Source: Actinomycetes bacterium (GTDB taxonomy: Bacteria > Actinomycetota > Acidimicrobiia > Acidimicrobiales > Acidimicrobiaceae). From it: 37,422 bases of DNA. The translations under genes were made by a program, and so were the position numbers. The stretch is taken from assembly GCA_021799875.1 (NCBI GenBank), contig JAJYZP010000016.1:1-37422 (forward strand). Reading direction: 5' to 3'. The notes under the pieces are model-generated. The model saw only the letters and a program-made list of their open reading frames with translations. It was not told where the DNA came from and ran no database searches. Of this stretch, positions 1 through 7,427 are shown in pieces. Position 1 is the stretch's first letter. Each line of letters opens with the position of its first letter.

Positions 1-1091
1 CCCGCACCGTTCCTACCGATAACAACGAGACGTACGCCCCGTTCAAGCCCTAGGGTGAGCGATGGCAGCACTACGAGATCGTCGTATCGAATCGAGAGAT
101 CTTCGATCTCCAAGACCGTGCGACCGGCCCGTGGTGGCTCCGGTAGACGGAACTTTAGCTTGCTCGCGGCGCTTCGTACCTCGGTCCGATGTGACTGGAG
201 GCGCTCGACGCGTGTGTCGAGAGCGTGGGCGGTCTTTGCACGCGTTGCCGATTGGCCTCGCATAGAGTCGGCGAGCGTCTTTAGTCGTTTGATCTCTTTG
301 TCCTCGAGCGTTGCGGTCTTCGATCGACGAAGCGTGTCCTCCTCTACGAACTTGAGATATGCGCTGTAGTTGCCCTTGAACTGCTCGAGCTTTGCGCCTT
401 CTAAGTTGAAAACTCGAGTAACGGCGCGATCAAGGAGAGAGAGGTCGTGGGACACGACGAGGAGGCCTCCCTGGTAGGAGGTGAGCTCAGACATGAGCCA
501 AGCCTTTGCCTTGAGGTCAAGGTGGTTCGTGGGCTCGTCGAGGATCATGATATCGGGGTCTTGGTAGAGGACGCGAACGAGCTCGAGTCGGCGACGTTGG
601 CCTCCAGAGAGGGAGCCGAGCTCTGCAAGGAGCTGCTCTTCGTCCAAGCCGACTCCGTTCATAAGTCGAACGATCTTGGACTCTGACTCGTAACCGCCGA
701 GACGTCCGAACTCGTCTTGGAGATCGACGAGCCGCTGAATATTTTCAGTAGTCGGGTCAGTTTCGAGAGATTTTTGAGCTACGTGAATCTCATGCTCGAT
801 CCGGTCAAGATTCCTCGCCGAGAGGATATGGGAGAGTCCGAAGGGTTCGAGGCCGAGCCCCTCGTCGTCGACGTCTTGAGGAAGGAAGCCGACGGTACCT
901 TGAAGCTCAATCTCGCCTTTGTGCGAAATGGCAGACGATGCATGCCCGAGCAGCACGGCGAGCATCGTTGACTTTCCGGCTCCATTCCTACCGACGAGTG
1001 CAACCTTGTCGCCTTTGGCGAGTGAGAAGCTGGCACCTCCGAGAAGTTGCCGGGAGCCAAGGTGAATTTCCAGTTTTTCTACTCTAAGCAT
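1..1091 (-). CDS. ABC-F family ATP-binding protein (3' end beyond window)
   Basis: Soluble twin-ATPase of the ABC-F family; members act on the ribosome (translation rescue, antibiotic protection) and have no membrane domain. Reading the minus strand from the ATG at 1091 gives about 363 residues open to the window edge. Visible are Walker A GRNGAGKST (residues 34-42), the signature LSGGQRRR (about 160), Walker B with ILDEPTNHLD (about 180), the charged inter-domain linker typical of ABC-F, and the start of the second Walker A (GRNGAG) right at the edge. The second ATPase domain is mostly outside. A perfect palindrome AGGGATCCCT lies just upstream of the start (1093-1102) and includes the only SD-like AGGG. 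It diverges from the DUF3039 gene. The subfamily (EttA, Uup or resistance type) cannot be decided from this half. Confidence 0.93.
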   Translation of the reverse strand, partial: MLRVEKLEIHLGSRQLLGGASFSLAKGDKVALVGRNGAGKSTMLAVLLGHASSAISHKGEIELQGTVGFLPQDVDDEGLGLEPFGLSHILSARNLDRIEHEIHVAQKSLETDPTTENIQRLVDLQDEFGRLGGYESESKIVRLMNGVGLDEEQLLAELGSLSGGQRRRLELVRVLYQDPDIMILDEPTNHLDLKAKAWLMSELTSYQGGLLVVSHDLSLLDRAVTRVFNLEGAKLEQFKGNYSAYLKFVEEDTLRRSKTATLEDKEIKRLKTLADSMRGQSATRAKTAHALDTRVERLQSHRTEVRSAASKLKFRLPEPPRAGRTVLEIEDLSIRYDDLVVLPSLTLGLERGVRLVVIGRNGA

Positions 1092-1161
1092 GAGGGATCC
1101 CTGACTTCGTTTGGGGTGGTACCAGGCTACCTAGTGCATCGGAGTTCGACGACCGCGACCG

Positions 1162-1190
1162 TTGAATCTGGCATAGGTGACCGTTAGTAT
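1162..1190 (+). promoter_or_regulatory. Promoter of the DUF3039 gene, probably leaderless
   Basis: TTGAAT (1162-1167), a 17-base spacer and TAGTAT (1185-1190) form a good sigma-70-type promoter. The GTG at 1198 lies 7 bases after the -10 box, where transcription should begin. This suggests a leaderless mRNA and favours 1198 over the upstream GTG at 1177, which lies inside the promoter. Confidence 0.6.
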
Positions 1191-1197
1191 TGTGGTT

Positions 1198-1434
1198 GTG
1201 GCAGATGTTGATATCGAGGAACGGATCGCTCCCGCTGACTTTGAGGATCGAGACCGAATGGCGCATATCGTTCTTCCGGCTTCGGCCGTGACCGAGGCGA
1301 TCATTACGGGAAAACCTTGTACCGCCCTCTGTGGCAAGACTTGGGTACCGGACCGTGACCCTAAGCGATATCCCCTCTGTCCGACCTGCAAGGAAGTTGC
1401 TACCGCTAAGGGTTGGAAGATTCCGTCTATGTGA
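1198..1434 (+). CDS. DUF3039 family protein
   Basis: Small actinobacterial protein of unknown function (DUF3039). About 78 residues from GTG 1198; an in-frame GTG at 1177 would add 7 residues but overlaps the -10 box. The recognisable part is the C-terminal zinc-ribbon-like segment with C-x3-C (CTALCGKTW), then PDRDPKRYPLCPTCKEV, whose CPTC closes a likely four-cysteine metal site. The N-terminal half (ADFEDRDRMAHIV) is also typical of the family. It is a single gene diverging from the ABC-F gene and followed by a candidate terminator at 1557. There is no Shine-Dalgarno sequence, consistent with leaderless translation. The biochemical role is not known. Confidence 0.85.
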   Translation: MADVDIEERIAPADFEDRDRMAHIVLPASAVTEAIITGKPCTALCGKTWVPDRDPKRYPLCPTCKEVATAKGWKIPSM

Positions 1435-1556
1435 GGCCGGTGGTCCTGATCAGTGAGTTCGACAGCTCGACCGCTGCGCGAACGGGAGAGGGACGCGCAA
1501 GAACCTCCGAGAGCAGTTCAGATATCGTGTTGTTCGAGCGTGTGGTGCTGCTTTCA

Positions 1557-1589
1557 GGATCCGAGTAGTAGGTCCTCCGGCTCCTTTTT
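1557..1589 (+). terminator. Candidate terminator after DUF3039 gene
   Basis: An imperfect stem (GGA-CCG against CGG-TCC with internal mismatches, 1557-1584) is followed by TTTTT (1585-1589). It lies 120 bases past the DUF3039 stop. The stem is weak, so confidence is modest. Confidence 0.35.
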
Positions 1590-2157
1590 GATGAGGGAGC
1601 GATTCCTCCGCTCGACAGAACCTGGCGCAATCTCTATGGTCGACTTTGGTGTGGTTCCTTGTGTTCATTGATATCTTGGCCTTGCTAATCGGTATGCTCG
1701 TCGGTTGACAGTTTGGGGCAGTGAGTTAGTTTTTGCTTCCTCTGCAAAGCAAGCTGTAGACGTAGTTTCGTACGTAATGAGTCGCTAGAGCTGAACTGGT
1801 CTTGCAATACCTGCCGTTTGCATCGGAGAAGTGTGCCTTGCGAAACCTGCGGCGTCACACAAAGTGTTACGAGAACATAGGCCTACGCTATCCTCCGATA
1901 GCAAGCATCGCACGTATCGTGCTGGCTGTCTACTGCGCAGGCTGAGGCGGGGTGTAGTCACGTACTCTGTCGCCTCGCGCTGGCTATAGTTTGAAGGAAT
2001 CAACTGTATCGTTCGAGAGATGATAGAGACGTCGACGTACGACGAGACAGTGTTAGTGAAGTGCGTGTTCCTCTTGCATGCGACGCGTCGATCGATTCAC
2101 CCTCGAGGCTGTCTTTCGGAGCTAAGTCCACTCAAGGCCGATCGAGCGAGTTCCCCC
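1590..2157. other. Gene-poor stretch
   Basis: About 570 bases in which I see no convincing gene. Open frames on both strands are short, lack a start with ribosome-binding site, and resemble no family I know. There is a TTGACA at about 1704-1709 without a convincing -10 partner leading to a gene. Confidence 0.5.
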
Positions 2158-2496
2158 TCAAGGTGTGGAACTTGCGTCCTCGGAGCGAGATCTCGGCTCT
2201 TTATGAGAGTGTCTCGTGCTGGCGAGGTCATGCGAAAGAATTGGTAGCTCGCTCGATCCGCCTGAGACCGGTGGGAGAACAGCGACCTCGTCATCTTCGG
2301 TGAGCGCTGTGTCAAGCGTAGCGCTCTCGCCGTTGACCCAGATTGCGGAGATAGCGATGACGCTTCGGAGATCCTCGCCGAACTGATCGACTGCCCGATC
2401 TAGAAGCTCCCTCACGGTCAAAGCGTCGATGGAAACGATAGCTACACCTGCCGTCTCCCGAGCCATTGCAAAGAGGCGGAGGTTAGCCACGCTCAT
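2158..2496 (-). CDS. MoaD/ThiS-like sulfur-carrier protein with C-terminal extension
   Basis: Ubiquitin-fold sulfur carrier of the MoaD/ThiS family; such proteins normally end in Gly-Gly, which is adenylated and thiocarboxylated for molybdopterin, thiamine or cysteine synthesis. Starting at ATG 2496 the protein has 112 residues. The MoaD-like part runs from residue 5 (LRLFAMARETAG) through IWVNGESA (52-59) to DDEVAVLPPVSGG (68-80). After Gly79-Gly80 the frame stays open for 32 residues, polar and Ser/Arg/His-rich, to the TGA at 2158-2160. The Gly-Gly is thus internal, so the protein would need proteolysis to become active, as JAMM-type proteases do for some carriers, or it is not a classical carrier. 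Its start overlaps the upstream small acidic ORF by 14 bases, implying translational coupling. No moaE, moeB, thiG or protease gene is visible nearby. A frameshift that destroyed a stop after GG is an alternative. Confidence 0.75.
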   Translation of the reverse strand: MSVANLRLFAMARETAGVAIVSIDALTVRELLDRAVDQFGEDLRSVIAISAIWVNGESATLDTALTEDDEVAVLPPVSGGSSELPILSHDLASTRHSHKEPRSRSEDASSTP

Positions 2497-2701
2497 CACT
2501 TTTGAGATTTTGGCTCGATGGGCGAGCAAGTAGAGGGTCTTCGGCGATCGACTGTTCTGCGGCTGCGAGTTCTGACTCGAGTGCAGCAGCGAAGCTCTCT
2601 AGCGAATCCAGGGTTGCACTGTCGAGGTCGTTCTGATTCGTTTCAGCCGGTTGCGCTTCTTGAAGAGGTTCATCGTGTCCCGTTTCAGCGGGGTGGTCCA
2701 T
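2483..2701 (-). CDS. Small acidic protein coupled to the MoaD-like gene
   Basis: A 72-residue, Glu/Asp/Gln-rich protein (many EAQ, ETNQND, ALESELAAAEQ patches) with no cysteines and a helical, probably partly coiled-coil, middle. I recognise no family. The ATG at 2701 is preceded by GGAG at 9 bases; an in-frame TTG at 2722 would add 7 residues but would waste that site. The stop lies 14 bases inside the start of the MoaD-like gene, so the two are almost certainly co-translated. It could be a partner or chaperone of the sulfur-carrier-like protein, but that rests only on linkage. Confidence 0.55.
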   Translation of the reverse strand: MDHPAETGHDEPLQEAQPAETNQNDLDSATLDSLESFAAALESELAAAEQSIAEDPLLARPSSQNLKSDERG

Positions 2702-2754
2702 GGTGTAGCGCTCCGTTCTCAAGTAGATGCCTCTAGAAACCAGGTGCCATAGGA

Positions 2755-2782
2755 CTTGGAAATCTCCCTGCGAGGCTAGCCT
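2755..2782 (+). promoter_or_regulatory. Candidate tRNA-Lys promoter
   Basis: CTTGGA (2755-2760), a 16-base spacer and TAGCCT (2777-2782) lie 13 bases before the mature tRNA 5' end, a normal distance for a tRNA promoter. The same TAGCCT box precedes purN. Confidence 0.4.
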
Positions 2783-2795
2783 TACTTGGTGCTTC

Positions 2796-2871
2796 GGGCC
2801 GCTAGCTCATCCGGTAGAGCAGGGGACTTTTAATCCCAAGGTGCAGGGTTCGAGACCCTGGCGGCCCACCA
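2796..2871 (+). tRNA. tRNA-Lys (anticodon UUU), CCA encoded
   Basis: A full cloverleaf can be folded by eye. The acceptor stem is GGGCCGC with GCGGCCC, and the D-arm is GCTC/GAGC. The anticodon loop CTTTTAA carries TTT at 34-36, with a mismatch at the outer pair of the anticodon stem. The T-arm is CAGGG-TTCGAGA-CCCTG, the discriminator base is A, and CCA is encoded. Anticodon UUU reads AAA/AAG lysine codons. The 3' side is followed by about 2.3 kb of gene-poor DNA with an IS fossil. I found no second copy of the tRNA 3' end, so there is no direct sign of site-specific integration. Confidence 0.95.
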
Positions 2872-3419
2872 GGTCAGAGGATACTTAAGAGTCTCTGCAG
2901 GAGAGCCACCTCGAATCTTGCCTACCTTCCGCTGGGAGTATCGCCCTACTCCGGTTTAGTGATGACCTTCTCGTTCGGCTCCAACGTCAGCCAGGCGGTG
3001 CAGAGAGGATTACGAAGGAAGCTCACCGGCAACCTAGTGTTGCTCGTGCGCTCTTAGGGAACGCTCTACTTTCTTGTCGCTATCGATGAGCCCGACCTTG
3101 ACTGCCCGAAGCGATCGTCGGTCGTCAGGCCGCTCGAGAGGGAGATGTCGATGGTCCTGTCGTGCGAGCGAGGTGGGCGGACTAGCGCGACCTCGGCGAG
3201 AGCGGGGTAACGAGAGAGGAGGTGAGCGATGGCCGGTGGACTACGAAAGATCTCTAAGAAATACGTCAACTGGCTCAACAACGAGGGAGTCTGATCGATA
3301 TTGGCGCGCCATCGAGCAGCGCGAGTAACCCAATGCAAGTACGAGGACACTAGGTCCGAACATTAGTAGTGTGGTGCTTTCAGGAGTATGAGCGTAACCG
3401 AAAGGGGCGGGTGAGGTAG
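2872..3419. other. Gene-poor region downstream of tRNA-Lys
   Basis: About 550 bases with no gene I can name. The only candidate is a 94-codon minus-strand frame (3066-3350), listed separately. The region has the look of decayed coding DNA: codon-like GC patterning broken by stops. Confidence 0.45.
3066..3350 (-). pseudogene. Possible gene fragment, unidentified helical protein
   Basis: A 94-codon GTG-initiated frame without a Shine-Dalgarno sequence. The middle (SPPAIAHLLSRYPALAEVAL) is a believable amphipathic helix pair. It loosely recalls the helical S-x2-L-x3-L-x-R-x-P-x-L pattern of glutamine-synthetase adenylyltransferase (GlnE), but no catalytic motif is present and the frame ends abruptly. 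It may be a remnant of a larger gene or chance. Both readings remain open. Confidence 0.22.
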
Positions 3420-4214
3420 GTGACGCGTTGGGTGCGTGTGCTGAACGTCGTCATTGGGAGTTTATTGTTGGGGGCTTGCGGATCGACAATTACCTCGAAT
3501 TCTCTCTCGAGCAAAGGTGCGAGAGTGGATCCACCAGGTCGACAGTCACCTCCAAGGACGGAGCGTGGCACGATGGGTGTCATGGAGGCCGATTTGATTC
3601 GAAGTGTCGAGACCCTCGATGCTTCGTATCGCAGAATTGCGCTACATCATCGCGTATCAACGCTCATAGTGGGGTCAAGTGCGCGTGAATTTGTCGGAGC
3701 GAAGAGCAGGATCGTCCAATTCCATGGACATTACGATGCGGTTGTCGCCTTCCCATGGACTCCAGATGGGCTGCCAATCAGGATCTATCAGTACTCATCA
3801 ACTGGCTCTTGGAGGGCGATCGCTGCGCTGCGATCGCCCTTCGGTTTTGCACAAGGAGCGATCTATCTCTTCTCATCTGTCATTCCGGTAGGGTCAATCT
3901 TTGGACTCTCGAGCCCTGCCTTTCTGATCCAGGCCGTAGGGGGTGGCTGTTTTCCGGGCTCGGTACTGACCTTCCTCAAAGGGAAATGGAGCTTATTGAG
4001 TGCTTTAAATGCTGCGAATCAAGAGAGTACGGAGATCGGTGGTAATCCGACTTTTCGACATGGATATCTCCTTACAACGACCATCTGTGGTGCTAATCCG
4101 GCAGATACCGGCAACACAATCGTGTGGTCGAAAGTCGACCAAGGCACCTCTAACCTCGTGGTGGTTCGTCAGGAAGTGGTCAACACTAGCAGAAAGGCGA
4201 GCAGCGATTCCTAA
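3420..4214 (+). CDS. Putative lipoprotein of unknown function
   Basis: A 264-residue protein with a lipoprotein signal: basic start (MTRWVR), a hydrophobic stretch (about 7-19) and lipobox L-G-A-C with the acylated cysteine at 20. It would be anchored to the outer face of the membrane. The rest is Ser/Gly/Thr-rich with hydrophobic beta-like strands; I recognise no domain or catalytic motif. The start is uncertain: GTG 3420 has GAGG only about 3 bases upstream, while GTG 3432 gives MRVLNVV with the same motif 15 bases away; neither spacing is ideal. A strong hairpin lies inside the gene at 3813-3840. It stands alone between the tRNA and an IS fossil, so it may be strain-specific. Confidence 0.6.
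   Translation: MTRWVRVLNVVIGSLLLGACGSTITSNSLSSKGARVDPPGRQSPPRTERGTMGVMEADLIRSVETLDASYRRIALHHRVSTLIVGSSAREFVGAKSRIVQFHGHYDAVVAFPWTPDGLPIRIYQYSSTGSWRAIAALRSPFGFAQGAIYLFSSVIPVGSIFGLSSPAFLIQAVGGGCFPGSVLTFLKGKWSLLSALNAANQESTEIGGNPTFRHGYLLTTTICGANPADTGNTIVWSKVDQGTSNLVVVRQEVVNTSRKASSDS
3813..3840 (+). repeat. Perfect inverted repeat containing two GCGATCGC octamers
   Basis: AGGGCGATCGC (3813-3823), a six-base loop TGCGCT and GCGATCGCCCT (3830-3840) form an 11-bp perfect stem inside the lipoprotein ORF. Each arm contains the self-complementary octamer GCGATCGC. The sequence after it (TCGGTTTTGC) is T-rich, so the element resembles an intrinsic terminator placed inside a coding frame. Confidence 0.7.
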
Positions 4215-4306
4215 ACCGCCGAGGAAGGTGATGCAGTAATGGTTGCGACTGTCTCGTCTTAGGGTCGCTGTCCCTTGCTCGCAGAATTACAAGCCCTGGT
4301 GAGGGC

Positions 4307-4570
4307 ATGCATGTCTGCTTCAAGCTGCAAACACTTGTTGCGGAGTTTGCTCGCATTCTCGCTGTAGTAGAGACCACCTGGTCCCGGTTAGTGAATACTT
4401 ATGGTGAAATGTCGGCACCGAAGTCAAGAAGCTCAAAGAGCTTGAGATGGAGAACCGCAAACCTAAGGATGTCGTTGCCGACCAAGCGCTTGGCGCCGTG
4501 ACGGCAAAGGAGCTGGCGATCGGAGACTTCTCACCCCAAGAGCGCCTCTCCAGCAGCTTTAGGTTGCTGT
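4307..4570 (+). pseudogene. IS3-family OrfA remnant
   Basis: Translation from 4307 resembles the OrfA N-terminal helix-turn-helix region up to SRLVNTYGEM (to about 4408). The match then jumps frame at about 4415-4420 to EVKKLKELEMENR, DVVADQAL and AKELAIGDFSPQERL, the usual leucine-zipper end of OrfA and its junction with OrfB. It ends at a TAA (4570-4572 region). Confidence 0.75.
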
Positions 4571-4599
4571 AACGGCGATATGGGAACGGGTGTGGCAGT

Positions 4600-5001
4600 A
4601 CTACATCGTGACCGTGCGGTCACCCTGCGTGGTGAATCCCAACCGCGCTATATCCAGCTGATGACGAAGCTCTCTTTGATTGGTTGTAGCGTTTCGCTCT
4701 TGCCCACCCCGGTGGCTCACAAGCGAACCCACTTCGTTGCGAACAAGGAGAGAGGGATCATGAACGCTACACGTGTTCCTCGGCTATGGAGAGCAGGTGG
4801 CCGTAGTGTCCCCAACCCCGGTAGAGGAGTCATCTATAAGCCATTCAACTGGATTGAAGGTTGTCCAAAGTCCGTTGACACGTTCCGCTCGAGAGTATCT
4901 CCGAAGCTCAGCTCTTCTTGGACTATTGGCAGGCGGAATACAACGAATATCGCCCCCGTGGCCCCTCGTGCTATCCCTCTCCCAAGTAGTTCGTGGCGCG
5001 A
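4600..5001 (+). pseudogene. IS3-family OrfB (DDE transposase) remnant
   Basis: Three frames must be combined. ADDEALFDWL then RFALAHPGG after a stop (4654-4713) matches the segment before the catalytic core. VANKERGIMNATRVPRLWRA (4736-4795) matches the VNRKRVQRLWR-like element. FLDYWQAEYNEYRPRGPSCY, then SP and FVAR across a stop (to 5001), matches the C-terminal D-W-x-x-x-Y-N-x-x-R-P-H core end. The DDE aspartate segment in the middle is not recognisable and probably deleted. Confidence 0.72.
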
Positions 5002-5276
5002 CCTATTGCCGCACAGCGACGACACCTCCGTGGCGCCAAACGGTGACCGCGTGTGTCGTGAGAGCTGTGAGAAGAAACGCTTGCGGCATAACCCATGAGG
5101 GCGAAAGACTCTCACACTTCCTGTTCGTCTTTCCACACTAGAAAACAATGAAGAGTACAGGAGGGGCTGGAGGAGTACTCTCCACGACGATAACTAATGG
5201 CAGAACTCACTGAGACAGTGGATCAGCTATCGGGAACCCCTCAGCCCGAGTAATGAGTGCGTTGTCAAAGGTGCCC
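5002..5276. other. Spacer before the S9A peptidase gene
   Basis: No clear promoter is visible. An 18-codon ORF (5197-5253, MAELTETVDQLSGTPQPE) ends in TAATG, overlapping a possible start of the peptidase at 5253. It could be a leader ORF but has no good ribosome-binding site. A near-palindrome around GGAGTACTC lies at about 5171-5182. Confidence 0.3.
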
Positions 5277-7388
5277 ATGAGATTCTCTGAATCCCTACTA
5301 GTGTTGCGAGCTATGGAGAACCTTGAATACCCAGTCACGAGGCGGAGTGATGTCGTAGATCACTACTTTGGTGAAGCCGTTGCAGACCCGTATCGATGGC
5401 TTGAAGATACTAACAGCGAAGAGACTCGATCTTGGATAGCTTTACAAAATGCCCTGACACAAAAGGTACTTGGTGGCATGTCAGAGCGCGATTCGATGCG
5501 TAACCGAGCTGCAGCGCTGTGGGACTTCCCGAAGGCCGGTGTTCCATTTCGGCGTGGATCTAACTGGTTTCAGACTCGTAATTCGGGCCTGCAGAACCAG
5601 GCCGTCTTAATGGTTGGGGAAGAGCCGTGTGGTGAAGCGCGGGTGCTAATTGATCCGAATGAGCTCTCAAGCAACGGCACGGTCGCTCTCACGCAGCTTT
5701 CGATCTCTCACGACGGTGCCCTAGCAGCGTACGCGGTGAGCGAGGCGGGATCGGACTGGATGACCTGGCGAGTGCGAGAGGTTTCCACCGGTCAGGATCT
5801 AGAAGATGTGGTGCGGTGGTCCAAGTTCATGTCTGTCTCCTGGCGTCGTGACAAGAGTGGGTTCTACTATGCCGGGATGGATCAACCCCCTGATTCGGGG
5901 GTCTTCCTAGACGAGAGCCGGGGCCGGCGTATCTTTTTTCATCAGCTTGGTACTCCTCAGAGCAGCGACGAGGAGGTCTTCGGTGCTCCCGATCAACCTG
6001 ACTGGCTTCCAGTTGTTGAGGTGAGCGATGATGACCGGTACCTCTTTCTGAGCATACACAGAGGTACGGGTATCGAGAATATGCTCCTCGTTCGTGACTT
6101 AACTGACTCGGTATCGTCGTTTCAATCTCTCTGCGGCGACTTCTCTTGGAAGGCTCAAGTTGTTGGTAATGAGGGCACGAGGGTATGGTTGCTCACCAAT
6201 CGAGACGCCGAGCGACAAAAGCTCGTTGCCTTCGACCTCACTCGTCCCGATGAACCGTGGGTGGATGTGGTCGAGCAGAGTGAGGACACTCTCTTAGAGG
6301 CTCAGATCTGCGGGGGAAAGATCGTCTGCCACTACCTTCGCGATGCTCACTCGATCCTTAAGGTGTACGAGCGAGATGGCTCTCCATCTCATGAGGTCGC
6401 CGACCTCGGAATCGTCTCCTTGACACAGGACTCCACGTCCTCCGGCTCGTTTGAAGGTAGTTCCACTGATGAATGGATCTACTTTCAAGCGGTCTCCTTC
6501 ACGGAGTCCGGCACGATTTGGCGCCACAGTGTGGAGACCCAGGTTACCGAGGTGGTCCAGAAATCGGCTTCCATCTTCGACTCGACTGCGTTTGTGACCG
6601 AGCGCGTCTTCGTTGAGTCGACCGATGGCGCGATGGTGCCCATGTTTCTGACCCACGGTCGTGATGTCGAACCCAATGGCAATGCAAAAGTCTTGATGTA
6701 TGGCTACGGAGGCTTTGACATACCGGTAACTCCATCGTTTTCTCTCCTGTTCGCATCGTGGTTAGATCGCGGCGGCGTTGTTGCGGTCGCGAACTTGCGT
6801 GGAGGCGGGGAGTACGGCGCGTCGTGGCACGACGGTGGTCGCCTTGGCAATAAGCAGAACGTCTTTGATGACTACTGCGCGTGTGCACGCTGGCTGACCA
6901 CCTCTGGATGGTCGACTCCTGAGAAGACCGCAATCTCCGGAGCTTCAAATGGCGGCCTTTTGGTCGGTGCTTGCTTGACACAACACCCTGAACTCTTTGG
7001 AGCGGCGATCGCTGATGTTGGGGTCCACGACATGTTGCGCTTTGATAAGTTCACTGTTGGGTGGGCCTGGTCCAGTGATTACGGGAGCCCAAGCGACCCG
7101 GAGCAGTACCGTTGGCTGCGGGCCTATTCACCACTTCATAACGTATCTGAGGGGACTTGTTACCCCCCAACGCTTGTGCTGACCGGGGATCACGATGATC
7201 GCGTCGTACCGGGCCACTCTCTCAAGTTTGCCGCTACCTTGCAGGCGGCTCAGGGATGTGACCGGCCGATACTATTGCGTGTTGCCGCTTCGACCGGCCA
7301 TGGACTTGGGAAGCCAGTGGAGATGCTCGTTGACGAAGTTGTCGACAAGCTAGCCTTCTTAGAGCTGTCGATGGCTAACGATCGCTGA
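5277..7388 (+). CDS. Prolyl oligopeptidase family serine peptidase (S9A)
   Basis: Cytosolic-type serine peptidase that cleaves short proline-containing peptides; family S9A with an N-terminal beta-propeller lid and a C-terminal alpha/beta-hydrolase domain. From ATG 5277 it has 703 residues, the usual length. The N-terminus carries the family hallmark YPVTRRSDVVDHYFG...DPYRWLEDTNSEETRSW. The catalytic triad is Ser557 (GASNGG), Asp640 (GDHDDRV) and His675 (TGHG). GGGEYGASWHDGGRLGNKQNVFDDY is the usual motif before the nucleophile. There is no signal peptide. ATG 5277 is chosen because AAAGG sits 5 bases before it; ATG 5253 and ATG 5313 are alternatives, and the conserved domain only needs 5313 onward. 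It is a monocistronic unit ended by a strong hairpin. Confidence 0.93.
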   Translation: MRFSESLLVLRAMENLEYPVTRRSDVVDHYFGEAVADPYRWLEDTNSEETRSWIALQNALTQKVLGGMSERDSMRNRAAALWDFPKAGVPFRRGSNWFQTRNSGLQNQAVLMVGEEPCGEARVLIDPNELSSNGTVALTQLSISHDGALAAYAVSEAGSDWMTWRVREVSTGQDLEDVVRWSKFMSVSWRRDKSGFYYAGMDQPPDSGVFLDESRGRRIFFHQLGTPQSSDEEVFGAPDQPDWLPVVEVSDDDRYLFLSIHRGTGIENMLLVRDLTDSVSSFQSLCGDFSWKAQVVGNEGTRVWLLTNRDAERQKLVAFDLTRPDEPWVDVVEQSEDTLLEAQICGGKIVCHYLRDAHSILKVYERDGSPSHEVADLGIVSLTQDSTSSGSFEGSSTDEWIYFQAVSFTESGTIWRHSVETQVTEVVQKSASIFDSTAFVTERVFVESTDGAMVPMFLTHGRDVEPNGNAKVLMYGYGGFDIPVTPSFSLLFASWLDRGGVVAVANLRGGGEYGASWHDGGRLGNKQNVFDDYCACARWLTTSGWSTPEKTAISGASNGGLLVGACLTQHPELFGAAIADVGVHDMLRFDKFTVGWAWSSDYGSPSDPEQYRWLRAYSPLHNVSEGTCYPPTLVLTGDHDDRVVPGHSLKFAATLQAAQGCDRPILLRVAASTGHGLGKPVEMLVDEVVDKLAFLELSMANDR

Positions 7389-7392
7389 GTAC

Positions 7393-7427
7393 AACTGGGA
7401 TGAGAGTACCTCTTTCATCCCAGTTTG
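7393..7427 (+). terminator. Intrinsic terminator of the S9A peptidase gene
   Basis: An 11-bp perfect stem AACTGGGATGA (7393-7403) / TCATCCCAGTT (7415-7425) with an 11-base loop is followed by TTTGT. It begins 4 bases after the peptidase stop codon. Confidence 0.75.

Larger units (their letters stand above)
4307..5001 (+). mobile_element. Decayed IS3-family (IS407-like) insertion sequence remnant
   Basis: Pieces of an IS3-family transposase are found in order in shifting frames. First comes an OrfA helix-turn-helix-like stretch (TLVAEFARIL...TYGEM, 4331-4408), then the OrfA leucine-zipper segment (EVKKLKELEMENR, VVADQAL, from 4420). Next is an OrfB piece (NATRVPRLWRAGGRSVP, 4762-4814) and the OrfB C-terminal catalytic-core end (AQLFLDYWQAEYNEYRPRG, 4906-4962). 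Several stop codons and frame changes separate them, so it cannot make a working transposase. I could not identify terminal inverted repeats or a target duplication. The boundaries given are those of recognisable protein remains. Confidence 0.8.

Noticed and set aside
2796-5001. Integrated genomic island at tRNA-Lys
   Set aside because: No integrase gene and no repeated tRNA 3' end were found; only an IS fossil is present.
4580-5098. A 172-codon open frame with ATG start
   Set aside because: Only a short internal part (about 4736-4815) has protein meaning, and it belongs to the IS3 OrfB remnant; the rest is out of frame with the other transposase pieces.
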